Assembly (NCBI GenBank): GCA_903904095.1
Contig: CAIVBF010000029.1
Span: forward strand, 1 to 18,095
Source of the DNA: an uncultured bacterium
Lineage (GTDB): Bacteria > Patescibacteriota > Patescibacteriia > Patescibacteriales > UBA12465
Direction: 5' to 3'
DNA: 18,095 bases
Positions within the stretch are counted from its first letter, which is position 1. Every line of letters starts with the position of its first letter. The notes beneath the pieces were generated by a model. That model searched no databases and was not told the origin of the DNA. It was given only the letters and a program-made list of their open reading frames with translations. This document shows, piece by piece, positions 6,744-13,753 of this stretch. The position numbers were made by a program, and so were the translations under genes.

Positions 6744-7364
6744 ATGGAAACAAAAGAAGGAATCGGAGTCAGGGAATCTTTGGAGAATACCCTGATTTTT
6801 TTACAGGAAAAGCTGTCTAAAATAGGAGAACAGGTGAAATTTACCCTCTCTATAATGGACGAGAATGAGCCCCCTAATCCTCGGGGCTACAAAAAAATTG
6901 GTAAAATTTATGCCAAAAAGTTTGACGCCAAAGAATGGCGGGCAAAACTGCGGAATATTATTTCATCCGGCGCTTCCGATGAAAATATCATGACCAGTTT
7001 TGGCTCAATAAACCGCGGTGTTGATTGCAATCAGTATCTGATTGCCGTGGTGTATTTCCAAATTAGCGCCAAGCTCAGGGGCGAGATGGAATATATCCGT
7101 GAATATAATCATGATCATGATATTGTCATGAAAGAATATGTGGTTATTCAATATCGCATAGACTTCATGGGCCGGAAACATGGGTTTGTAGAAATTTCGG
7201 CTACTTGGGAAGATGCCGCCAGGTTATTGGGCATGAGTGCAATGGACTTTGAAAGAGAACCAGAGCATTTTATCAGCGAAAGGATTCTGAAATTTAAGAA
7301 ATTGGAAAAAGTAAATTTTAAGCCAGTTTCTTTCCCGATTAAATTCTTTCAGACCGAGGCCTAG
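6744..7364 (+). CDS. 206-aa soluble orphan protein
   Basis: I do not recognise this protein. It is soluble and mixed in charge, with no signal peptide or membrane segment and one Cys in GVDCNQY. The central part alternates hydrophobic strands and charged helices (IAVVYFQISAKL, then YVVIQYRIDFMG and HGFVEISATW), which looks like a compact alpha/beta domain. A HDHD tetrad occurs near residue 124; metal binding there is possible but unsupported. It stands alone between its own promoter and a very strong terminator. By eye its base composition is somewhat richer in GC than its neighbours, which could reflect high expression or acquisition. Confidence 0.75.
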   Translation: METKEGIGVRESLENTLIFLQEKLSKIGEQVKFTLSIMDENEPPNPRGYKKIGKIYAKKFDAKEWRAKLRNIISSGASDENIMTSFGSINRGVDCNQYLIAVVYFQISAKLRGEMEYIREYNHDHDIVMKEYVVIQYRIDFMGRKHGFVEISATWEDAARLLGMSAMDFEREPEHFISERILKFKKLEKVNFKPVSFPIKFFQTEA

Positions 7365-7397
7365 CCATTCCCGCGCCGCTTCCGTTTAATCGCTTTA

Positions 7398-7436
7398 GGG
7401 CCAGACAATTTGAAAATAATTGTCTGGCCCTTTTTT
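7398..7436 (+). terminator. Strong terminator after the 206-aa orphan
   Basis: A perfect 13-bp stem (7398-7410 with 7418-7430), GC-rich at its base, has a 7-nt loop and six T (7431-7436). It is the strongest hairpin in the window. Its T-tract runs into the -35 box of the next promoter. Confidence 0.93.
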
Positions 7437-7463
7437 GACTTTAAGCCCATAATATGGGAAAAT
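7435..7463 (+). promoter_or_regulatory. Promoter of the 613-aa protein/Nudix unit
   Basis: TTGACT (7435-7440) is 17 bp from GAAAAT (7458-7463), which has a TGG extension just before it. The first two bases of the -35 are the last T of the preceding terminator. A TATAAT at 7474-7479 is an alternative -10 without a -35. Confidence 0.5.
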
Positions 7464-7491
7464 TAAAGCATAATATAATAATAAAAATCAT

Positions 7492-9333
7492 ATGTCTCTA
7501 AAGGACAAAATAGCCGAAATTAAGCAGGCCGATAAAACCGAGATTGATGGTAAAAAGATGAAAGAGGGAAAGGAAACCATTAATGTTATCGGTAGCGAGA
7601 AAGAAGCTTTAGCTAATAAAATTAAAGGTTTGAAGGACCTGGTGTCTAAGTTGGAAAATTCCTATTCTGCCGCCAAAACTGGTATTGCTGAATTTAAGGA
7701 TGCTAAAGGAAAAATTGATGAAATTTTTTCCGATTACGTTGCTCATGTTGAAGAAACCGGCGCTGAACAAAAAATCTCCGGTGTTTCGGAAATCTTAAAT
7801 AGTGCTGAATTTGCTGGCGATGAAGAAGTTAGGGAATATCACAAAAAGGGAACTAAAAAAATAAAAGGTGATGATAAGACCGGTCAGCTTGGCGATAAGG
7901 TTAAAGAAAACGCTCAAGCCAAAAAGGCGATTAAAGAAGCTCTCCCGGATATGAAATTAAATTTCCGCGGCGGCCTTAAAGAAGGCGAGAAGATGAGTCC
8001 GCGCGACGCTTCTTTATTAAAACTAAAAGATTATATTAAAGAATTAGAGCAGGAAGAACTGGCCGCGGTGCGCAAAAAAGAAGCGGAAGTAAAAGCGGAA
8101 TATTTGCCTAGGATCCAAGAAATAGTTAATAGAAATTTAGATCGTATTTTTCCGGAAGGCAATTCTCCCTCAGGTTCTTCTCTAGGCTCCCATCTTAATC
8201 TTATCAGTGATGAAATTCTTGAATTTTGCGGTGATGAACTCTGGCCAGAAACAAAAGCGATGGCGATGAAATTAATTCTGGAACAATGCGCGAAAAAAGG
8301 AATTAGATCTAACGTTAGTGAAGTAGATGAAAATTTAGAAGCGGAAAAAATGATTTATGATGTTAAGGACTTAAGGAGTAAACACGAAAGCTTATTGAAA
8401 CTTGATCAAGATCGCAAAAATACTCATGGTCTATTCCAGTATGGGATTAAAAGTGATTTATTAGATAGAATGGGTAACGAAAAAGTATTGATTAGAGATG
8501 GGAAGGTCTATCCTAATAGTATTTTAGAGACCATAGAGCGTTTCCGGGTCAAGAACCCTGAAGCTCAGGAAGTTTGTCGTAGTGCTAAAGACAAATTAAT
8601 GAATCTTTTAACGGCCGCTAAAAAGGAAATTGTCCCCGGCTTTTTAACTGGCGGTCAGACCAGAAAAGACATGAAAGAAGTAACTGACAACTTGCAAGAA
8701 GTTATTGAGAAATTGAACAGGGCGAATGTCCCGGAAAATTTTTACGCTAATAATATTTATGGATTTTCTAATTCCTTAGTTAACGCTAAACCCTATCTCC
8801 GCGATTCTTATTCGGAAAAATATTCTTGGCATAAAGATTTAAAGTCTAAAGTAGAAAAACAATGGGACGAAGAGTTAGCTAAGCTTAAAGCATTGCAGGA
8901 CCCTGAAATGCATAATGTAGGCAAATTAAATGATTATATTTACTATCTTCGTTCGGGAAGAGATACTAGCCGAGAAGGCGGTTTTGATGTCCCGGTTTTA
9001 ATAGTTAATAAGCAATATTACTATAATCAGATTAATGATAAAAAAGAAATTGACTCTTTTTTAGCCAGTATAAGCGGCAAAGCTTTTTCAAAAGATGAGT
9101 TAAAAGAAGCCTTTGAAAAGGAAAACGAAGTCCTATCCGCTAAAATAAAAGAATATCCGGATGCGGAAGAAATTTTAAAGCGCTTTAAAATGTTAGAAGC
9201 CAGATACGAAGCAAATTTTCTTTATAAAGGCCGTTTGATTGATACAAAAATTAGATCAAAAAATAATCCGAATTATCGTCCGAATGAGAAGAATGAGGTC
9301 AACGACGTAAAAAATAAACTATTTTATTTATAA
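7492..9333 (+). CDS. 613-aa Lys/Glu-rich, partly coiled-coil cytoplasmic protein
   Basis: I do not recognise a family. The protein is highly charged and mostly helical, with no signal peptide or membrane segment. Heptad-like, coiled-coil-prone stretches lie near residues 35-80 and 172-210. A flexible Ser/Gly segment (about 221-233) separates them from a more globular middle part containing FCGDELWPET (245-254). The C-terminal third has a Tyr-rich hydrophobic patch (VLIVNKQYYYNQI) and another Lys/Glu-rich helix. The low-complexity N-terminus suggests a structural or scaffolding role, but this is a guess. It is followed after 9 nt by a Nudix hydrolase gene in the same transcript, with no promoter between them. 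Confidence 0.8.
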   Translation: MSLKDKIAEIKQADKTEIDGKKMKEGKETINVIGSEKEALANKIKGLKDLVSKLENSYSAAKTGIAEFKDAKGKIDEIFSDYVAHVEETGAEQKISGVSEILNSAEFAGDEEVREYHKKGTKKIKGDDKTGQLGDKVKENAQAKKAIKEALPDMKLNFRGGLKEGEKMSPRDASLLKLKDYIKELEQEELAAVRKKEAEVKAEYLPRIQEIVNRNLDRIFPEGNSPSGSSLGSHLNLISDEILEFCGDELWPETKAMAMKLILEQCAKKGIRSNVSEVDENLEAEKMIYDVKDLRSKHESLLKLDQDRKNTHGLFQYGIKSDLLDRMGNEKVLIRDGKVYPNSILETIERFRVKNPEAQEVCRSAKDKLMNLLTAAKKEIVPGFLTGGQTRKDMKEVTDNLQEVIEKLNRANVPENFYANNIYGFSNSLVNAKPYLRDSYSEKYSWHKDLKSKVEKQWDEELAKLKALQDPEMHNVGKLNDYIYYLRSGRDTSREGGFDVPVLIVNKQYYYNQINDKKEIDSFLASISGKAFSKDELKEAFEKENEVLSAKIKEYPDAEEILKRFKMLEARYEANFLYKGRLIDTKIRSKNNPNYRPNEKNEVNDVKNKLFYL

Positions 9334-9342
9334 ACTTTTTAA

Positions 9343-9795
9343 ATGATTAAATATCAAGGACCTGATTCCGATATCCATGTTATCGTTCGCGCTATTTTAG
9401 TTAATGGCGAGAATATTATTCTCTGCCATTCCAAGGGCTCTAAATCTTTTTTCTTGCCCGGCGGCCATCTGGAAGATGGTGAAACCGCTAAGAGTGCTTT
9501 ATTAAGAGAACTAGCGGAAGAGATTGGCGAAGCTGATTATAAAATAGAATCTTTTGCTGGTGCCTGTGAAAATATTTTTCCAATTCATAACAATGCCTTA
9601 CAGCACGAAGTTAATCTGGTCTTTGAAGTTACTTATCCCGCTGATTTAGAAATAAGTTCAAGGGAAGAGCACTTGGAATTTATTAAGATTAATAAAAAAT
9701 ATTTAGCGGACTATAATATCTTATCGGCGCCATTTAAAGAAGGGATTATTGAATGGCTTAAAGACGGCCGAACTTTTTTTAAGGAAATTGAATAA
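9343..9795 (+). CDS. Nudix hydrolase
   Basis: This 150-aa protein is of typical size for a single Nudix domain. The Nudix box GX5EX7REUXEEXG is complete: G41, E47, R55, E56, E59, E60 and G62, preceded by the usual FFLPGG. The glutamates bind the Mg2+ used to hydrolyse a nucleoside diphosphate linked to some other group (NDP-sugars, dinucleoside polyphosphates, oxidised dNTPs or capped RNA). Outside the box nothing identifies the substrate; the final U position is Glu (E63) rather than hydrophobic. It lies 9 nt after the 613-aa gene and ends at a bidirectional terminator. Confidence 0.92.
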   Translation: MIKYQGPDSDIHVIVRAILVNGENIILCHSKGSKSFFLPGGHLEDGETAKSALLRELAEEIGEADYKIESFAGACENIFPIHNNALQHEVNLVFEVTYPADLEISSREEHLEFIKINKKYLADYNILSAPFKEGIIEWLKDGRTFFKEIE

Positions 9796-9824
9796 AAAAT
9801 ATTAACTTACATATTAAAATATTA

Positions 9825-9853
9825 AAAAAGACTATCTCCGCGATAGTCTTTTT
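9825..9853. terminator. Bidirectional terminator between convergent genes
   Basis: A perfect 12-bp stem (9825-9836 with 9842-9853) has a 5-nt loop and A/T runs on both sides. It gives a T-tail on either strand, serving the Nudix gene (+) and the small membrane protein (-). Confidence 0.9.
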
Positions 9854-9866
9854 GTTTATGGGATTT

Positions 9867-10268
9867 TTATTTCCGATGTTTTAGTTTATATAATTCCTTA
9901 GACTTTCTGGTTATAACTAGGATTGTCAGAACAGCGATATAGGAGGAGATAACTGAGTTTGGTATTTTATAATATTCGCCGCAGGCGAAGTCAATAATAA
10001 ACAAACTAATAATAAGTCCGGACCAGAAAATAACAAAAATTTCGCCGGGGTGGCTCTCTTCATGTTTGTCATACCAGCGCTCAAATTCCTTATTACTGAC
10101 ATAAATCGCGAGAATACCGATATAGATCGTGGAAACGGCGTTTAGAATATCTTCATAGCCATTACCAAAAATTAAATCAGTAATGATCATTAAGAAAAAG
10201 ATAATTGTCCAGGCGTTGATAAGTTTGCGCCAGAACTTAAAATCGTTTCTAAGCCAGACTTTTTTCAT
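9867..10268 (-). CDS. Small four-helix membrane protein
   Basis: This 133-aa protein is unrecognised. It has four hydrophobic segments near residues 17-34, 42-58, 76-95 and 105-120. Lys/Arg-rich ends (first 16 and last 13 residues) place both termini inside. The loop between segments 2 and 3 carries a charged patch (FERWYDKHEESHPGE) that would also face the cytoplasm. There is no enzymatic motif. It is transcribed away from the ABC exporter operon and towards the Nudix gene. Confidence 0.8.
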   Translation of the reverse strand: MKKVWLRNDFKFWRKLINAWTIIFFLMIITDLIFGNGYEDILNAVSTIYIGILAIYVSNKEFERWYDKHEESHPGEIFVIFWSGLIISLFIIDFACGEYYKIPNSVISSYIAVLTILVITRKSKELYKLKHRK

Positions 10269-10299
10269 ATATTAGATAGATTATTTAGATTACCTTAAT

Positions 10300-10326
10300 C
10301 TTATATAATTTCAGAGGATTTATCAA
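10300..10326 (-). promoter_or_regulatory. Possible promoter of the small membrane protein
   Basis: Read on the minus strand, TTGATA (10326-10321) is 15 bp from TATAAG (10305-10300). The spacing is short, so this is tentative; the leader would be about 25 nt. Confidence 0.35.
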
Positions 10327-10347
10327 GCTTATTTTTGTTTGAATTTT

Positions 10348-10378
10348 AGCTGAATTGTCCTAATAAAAAAGCTGAATT
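10348..10378. repeat. Direct repeat pair AGCTGAATT upstream of the ABC exporter
   Basis: AGCTGAATT occurs at 10348-10356 and again at 10370-10378, 22 bp apart (about two helical turns), in the 184-bp gap between the divergent genes. Tandem sites on one face of the helix are typical of regulator binding. No regulator gene is adjacent, so the role is inferred. Confidence 0.4.
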
Positions 10379-10391
10379 CTTCTTTATTTTA

Positions 10392-10422
10392 TTGCTATTT
10401 TGTTATAAACTTGATGTATAAG
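10392..10422 (+). promoter_or_regulatory. Possible promoter of the ABC exporter operon
   Basis: TTGCTA (10392-10397) and TATAAG (10417-10422) are 19 bp apart, at the long end for a sigma-70 promoter. The box lies 30 nt before the ATG at 10453. Confidence 0.35.
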
Positions 10423-10452
10423 TCTAGAGCTTCTTTCTAATTGTTTAATAAT

Positions 10453-11457
10453 ATGCCCCTAAATAACAAAAATTATAAAGCGATTTCTGTTTCTAATCTG
10501 ACAAAAAAGTTTAACTTTTCGGTTAAGAATCCTAAATTAAGTTGGTATAAGAATCTCGTTTCTTCGGAAAAGAAAGAAATTATCGCCGTAAATAATATTT
10601 CTTTTTCTTTAGAACCCGGTGAACGCGTTGCCTTTATCGGACCTAATGGCGCCGGGAAATCAACAACGATAAAAATGCTGACCGGAATTCTATTCCCGAG
10701 CTCCGGTAAAATTAATATTCTCGGCCTTGATCCGACCCGTGATCGGAAAAAGTTAGCCTATCAAATCGGTACTGTCTTCGGTCAGCGCTCTCAACTTTTG
10801 CCTAATCTGCCTTTAACCGATTCCTTTGAATTTTTTGGCGTAATGTATGATTTAAGCGATTCCGAAATTAAAGAACGCATCACTGAATTAACAACCCTTT
10901 TTGATTTAAGCGCTTTTATTGATCAGCCGGTCCGCAAACTTTCCTTGGGACAGAGGATGCGCGCCGAAGTGGCCGTTTCTTTAATTCATAAGCCGAAAAT
11001 TATTTTGCTTGATGAACCGACAATCGGCCTAGACATTGTTGCGAAAAAAACTTTACGCGATCTATTACTGAAAATTAATGGAGAGGAAGGCGTAACAATT
11101 CTTTTGACTTCTCATGATGTCGGCGACATTGAATCGCTCTGTAGCAGAACTATCATTATTAATAATGGCGAGATTATTAAAGATCTGGCGACTGAGGATT
11201 TAGCGAAAACTTTTGTTTTTGAAAAATATATTGATCTTGTTCCGACCACAAAATTTTCTGATTTTATTGATTTACCCGCTGGTCTAGAATATTCCGTTAA
11301 AACTCCAAATTTAATAACCGTTATCGCCGATATAAATAAAATCAGCGTTCAAAATTCAATCAGAAAATTGCTGGATGCCTATGATGCGGAAGATATTAAT
11401 GTTTATAATACCGATTTAGAAAGTGTAATTCGCCGAATTTATGAAAAAGGGAATTAG
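10453..11457 (+). CDS. ABC-2 type exporter, ATP-binding subunit (COG4586-like)
   Basis: This 334-aa ATPase has all the ABC elements: Walker A GPNGAGKST (63-71), Q-loop Q111 in VFGQRSQL, signature LSLGQRM (163-169), Walker B with catalytic Glu IILLDEPT (183-190), and the switch His221. The long insertion before the first strand (about 25-45) and the FGQRSQL form of the Q-loop are what I expect of COG4586, which pairs with COG4587 and COG3694 permeases. The last 90 residues form a C-terminal extension after the nucleotide-binding domain. The ATG at 10453 is preferred over the in-frame TTG at 10441 because the core starts near residue 10. The next gene starts 9 nt after the stop. The substrate of this exporter class is generally unknown. 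Confidence 0.93.
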   Translation: MPLNNKNYKAISVSNLTKKFNFSVKNPKLSWYKNLVSSEKKEIIAVNNISFSLEPGERVAFIGPNGAGKSTTIKMLTGILFPSSGKINILGLDPTRDRKKLAYQIGTVFGQRSQLLPNLPLTDSFEFFGVMYDLSDSEIKERITELTTLFDLSAFIDQPVRKLSLGQRMRAEVAVSLIHKPKIILLDEPTIGLDIVAKKTLRDLLLKINGEEGVTILLTSHDVGDIESLCSRTIIINNGEIIKDLATEDLAKTFVFEKYIDLVPTTKFSDFIDLPAGLEYSVKTPNLITVIADINKISVQNSIRKLLDAYDAEDINVYNTDLESVIRRIYEKGN

Positions 11458-11466
11458 GTTCATATT

Positions 11467-12267
11467 ATGAAAGAACTTCGTCTTGCTAAAAAAATTATTA
11501 AAACTTTAGTAAAAGACCGGATCCAGTATCCGGGCCGTCTTTTAGCGGACACCCTAACAACGAGTGGCCGTTGTGTTGTTCTTCTCCTTTTATATTATTA
11601 TGTCTTTAACTTAAAAGGCGGCTTGATTAATAATACGACTTTTATCGTTGCCGCCTGGAGTATCTTCTTTTATTTTGCCTTCATGAATTTAAATTTGCGC
11701 AATATCGCTAGGTTAATTATGGCTGATGTTCAGTCCGGAAATATTGAAGTCTTATTAAATAAACCGATTTCTTATTTATTATATAGAAGCTGGTGGCAAA
11801 TCGGCGCCGGCCTCTATTCTTTTTTAGTTGTTACTCTTTTAGGTAGTGTTGCCCTTATTTTAATTATTGGAATCCCCAGTACAATGACCATCGCTTTATT
11901 TCTGCCGACTGTCTTTTTAACTTTTTTGATGGCCGTAGTTTTATCGTTATTAATTTATATTATTGTCGGCCTCCTATCTTTCTGGATTATTGATATTAAC
12001 CCGGTTTTTTGGCTAATTGATAAGATGGTGATGATTCTTGGCGGTTCATATTTACCGGTTGCTCTTTTTCCGAATTTTTTATATCAAATTTCTATTTATA
12101 GTCCCTTCGGCGCTTCACAGTTTATAACCCACGTTGTTTATGAAAGTTGGCAGATGAACTGGTACTGGCTTATTCTGGTCCAAATATTTTGGATTATAGT
12201 TTTAGGGCTGGCTGTCTATTTTATGTTTAGAAGCGTTAAAAAGAAAGTGTCTATTAACGGCGGTTAA
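11467..12267 (+). CDS. ABC-2 type exporter permease 1 (COG4587-like)
   Basis: This 266-aa protein has about six membrane segments (near 35-50, 58-76, 112-134, 141-172, 180-200 and 232-254), the normal size for an ABC-2 half-permease. The coupling region DVQSGNIEVLLNKPISYLLYR (positions about 87-107) lies between segments 2 and 3, as in the family, and would dock on the ATPase. SYLPVALFP (194-202) before the last helix is also typical. It would form a heterodimer with the next gene's product. The genes are spaced 9 nt (upstream) and 4 nt (downstream), so all three are one transcript. Confidence 0.87.
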   Translation: MKELRLAKKIIKTLVKDRIQYPGRLLADTLTTSGRCVVLLLLYYYVFNLKGGLINNTTFIVAAWSIFFYFAFMNLNLRNIARLIMADVQSGNIEVLLNKPISYLLYRSWWQIGAGLYSFLVVTLLGSVALILIIGIPSTMTIALFLPTVFLTFLMAVVLSLLIYIIVGLLSFWIIDINPVFWLIDKMVMILGGSYLPVALFPNFLYQISIYSPFGASQFITHVVYESWQMNWYWLILVQIFWIIVLGLAVYFMFRSVKKKVSINGG

Positions 12268-12271
12268 ATCT

Positions 12272-13069
12272 ATGAATAAGGAAATAAAATTTGCCATGTA
12301 TGCAATAAAAAAGAATATCCAAAATGGCGCCGAATTGCGCGGCAGTTTTTTGATTAATATTTTTGGCATGGTCATTAATAATGTTGCTTATATTTTCTTG
12401 TGGGTTTATTTTATAAAATCAGTTGGCGTTGTCGGCGGCTGGACGGCGGCGGATATTATTGGGCTACAAGCCTTTGTTGCAATTGGCTATGGTTTTGTTT
12501 TTTCAACAATGATGGGGATAAGAAAAATACCCGAGTATATAAATTCCGGCTCCTTTGACCGCTTTATCTTGTCGCCTAAAAATTTATTAATCAGAATCGC
12601 GACCGCTTCTTTTAATGCTTCCGCGATCGGTGACTTAATTTTTGGCCTTATTTGTTTCGCCGTTTATATTATTTTAATATCGGCTAATTTTTATCAATTT
12701 TTAATGATGTTAGTTTTGGTTGTTTTGGCGACTATCGCTAATTTGGCAATTAGTATTATAGTCGGTGCCAGCAGTTTTTTCTTTATGGACCCAGAAGCGA
12801 TAACTAAAGGTTTCTTTGATTTATTTTTTGCGCCTTCATTATTTCACGGCGGCGCTTTTCAAGGCGCGCTTCGCTTCGTTTTTACTTTTATAATTCCGTC
12901 ATTAGTTATTGGGACTCTGCCCGTTGAAGCAGTTAGAAATATGTCTCTTGGCAAATTAGCCCTGGTCGCAATACTAGCCTTTGTTTGGTTTTTCATTGCT
13001 CTGAGATTTTTCCGTTATGCCGTTAAAAAATATGAAAGTTCTAATTTTATGACTTTCGGTTCCCAATAG
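12272..13069 (+). CDS. ABC-2 type exporter permease 2 (COG3694-like)
   Basis: This 265-aa partner permease has about six membrane segments (near 27-48, 62-80, 115-136, 141-170, 180-215 and 228-247). The coupling-helix region reads NSGSFDRFILSPKNLL (91-106), the equivalent of the G-T-L-D-x-x-L-x-x-P segment of COG3694 proteins. The last third (FVFTFIIPSLVIGTLPVEAV, 202-221) matches the family's conserved final loop. The start is 4 nt after the previous stop. No clear terminator follows before the sigma factor gene, so some read-through into that module is possible. Confidence 0.87.
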   Translation: MNKEIKFAMYAIKKNIQNGAELRGSFLINIFGMVINNVAYIFLWVYFIKSVGVVGGWTAADIIGLQAFVAIGYGFVFSTMMGIRKIPEYINSGSFDRFILSPKNLLIRIATASFNASAIGDLIFGLICFAVYIILISANFYQFLMMLVLVVLATIANLAISIIVGASSFFFMDPEAITKGFFDLFFAPSLFHGGAFQGALRFVFTFIIPSLVIGTLPVEAVRNMSLGKLALVAILAFVWFFIALRFFRYAVKKYESSNFMTFGSQ

Positions 13070-13076
13070 CCTTTTA

Positions 13077-13105
13077 AGAAGAAACTAGCTACAATTAGCG
13101 TATTA
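13077..13105 (+). promoter_or_regulatory. Candidate ECF-type promoter of the sigma factor gene
   Basis: AGAAGA (13077-13082), 16 bp, then CGTATTA (13099-13105). This is the GAA...CGT layout of ECF promoters, and the same pair of boxes occurs before the secreted-protein gene at 14859. Transcription would start about 36-51 nt before the gene. It suggests the sigma factor transcribes its own gene; this is inference from two sites only. Confidence 0.4.
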
Positions 13106-13113
13106 GTTAATAT

Positions 13114-13142
13114 AAAGCTTAGAAGAGTCAGGTAAAAGCTTA
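13114..13142. repeat. Direct repeat pair AAAGCTTA before the sigma factor gene
   Basis: AAAGCTTA, with palindromic core AAGCTT, occurs at 13114-13121 and 13135-13142. The copies are exactly 21 bp apart and lie between the candidate promoter and the start codon. They could be operator half-sites or a weak mRNA hairpin hiding the start region. Confidence 0.35.
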
Positions 13143-13162
13143 AAAAATTGAAAAAGAAAAAG

Positions 13163-13747
13163 ATGATTGACCCCTTATTAGCTGAAAAAAGCAGCGATGA
13201 AGAATTGATCGCCCTGACTTTAAAAGATCAGGATTATTTTGGCGAGATAATTAAACGCTATCAGGTTAAACTTTTTAATTATATTGTCCGTATTTCCGGT
13301 TTGGCCGCTGAAGACGCTGAAGATGTTTTGCAGGATATCTTTTTGAAAATTTATCTTAATCTTAACGATTTTGATAAGAGCCAGAAATTTTCTTCTTGGG
13401 CTTATGCCATTGCTCATAATCAAGTGATTAGTCAGTTCAGAAAACGTCAGGCTCGTCCCGAGGGGCATGCCGTTAATTTAGAAGACAATGCCGCCAAGAA
13501 TTTAATGATTGATTTTGATTTATTGAAAGACTTGGATTTGCGTCGGGCGAAAGAATTGATTAATAAAGTTTTGGAAAAAATGGAGCCAAAGTATCGTGAA
13601 ATTTTAGTCTTAAAATTTTTAACCGAACAGAGCTACCAGGAAATTTCCGATATTATTAAGAAACCCTTGGGCACAGTCGCTTCTTTAATGAATAAAGCTA
13701 AGGAAGAATTTCGTCGCGAGGTCGTTAAGCAAAAAATTAATTTTTAA
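13163..13747 (+). CDS. ECF-type RNA polymerase sigma factor
   Basis: This 194-aa protein carries only the sigma-2 and sigma-4 regions, as in ECF sigma factors. Sigma-2 covers about 27-95, with AEDVLQDIFLKIY (52-64) binding core polymerase and KFSSWAYAIAHNQVI (75-89) for -10 recognition and melting. Sigma-4 covers about 133-188, with the helix-turn-helix YQEISDIIKKPLGTVASLMNKA (158-179) for the -35 box. The ATG at 13163 is preferred; an in-frame TTG at 13148 would add five residues (mostly Lys), and neither start has a Shine-Dalgarno sequence. A membrane protein gene begins 6 nt downstream, the usual place for an anti-sigma factor. Confidence 0.93.
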   Translation: MIDPLLAEKSSDEELIALTLKDQDYFGEIIKRYQVKLFNYIVRISGLAAEDAEDVLQDIFLKIYLNLNDFDKSQKFSSWAYAIAHNQVISQFRKRQARPEGHAVNLEDNAAKNLMIDFDLLKDLDLRRAKELINKVLEKMEPKYREILVLKFLTEQSYQEISDIIKKPLGTVASLMNKAKEEFRREVVKQKINF

Positions 13748-13753
13748 ATATAT

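Noticed and set aside
6866..6890. GC-rich hairpin inside the 206-aa orphan gene (AGCCCC with GGGGCT)
   Set aside because: A single 6-bp stem inside a coding region, without a T-tract or other sign of function.
12240..13080. Terminator between the exporter operon and the sigma gene
   Set aside because: No stem with a T-run was found in the 93-bp gap, so read-through is left open.
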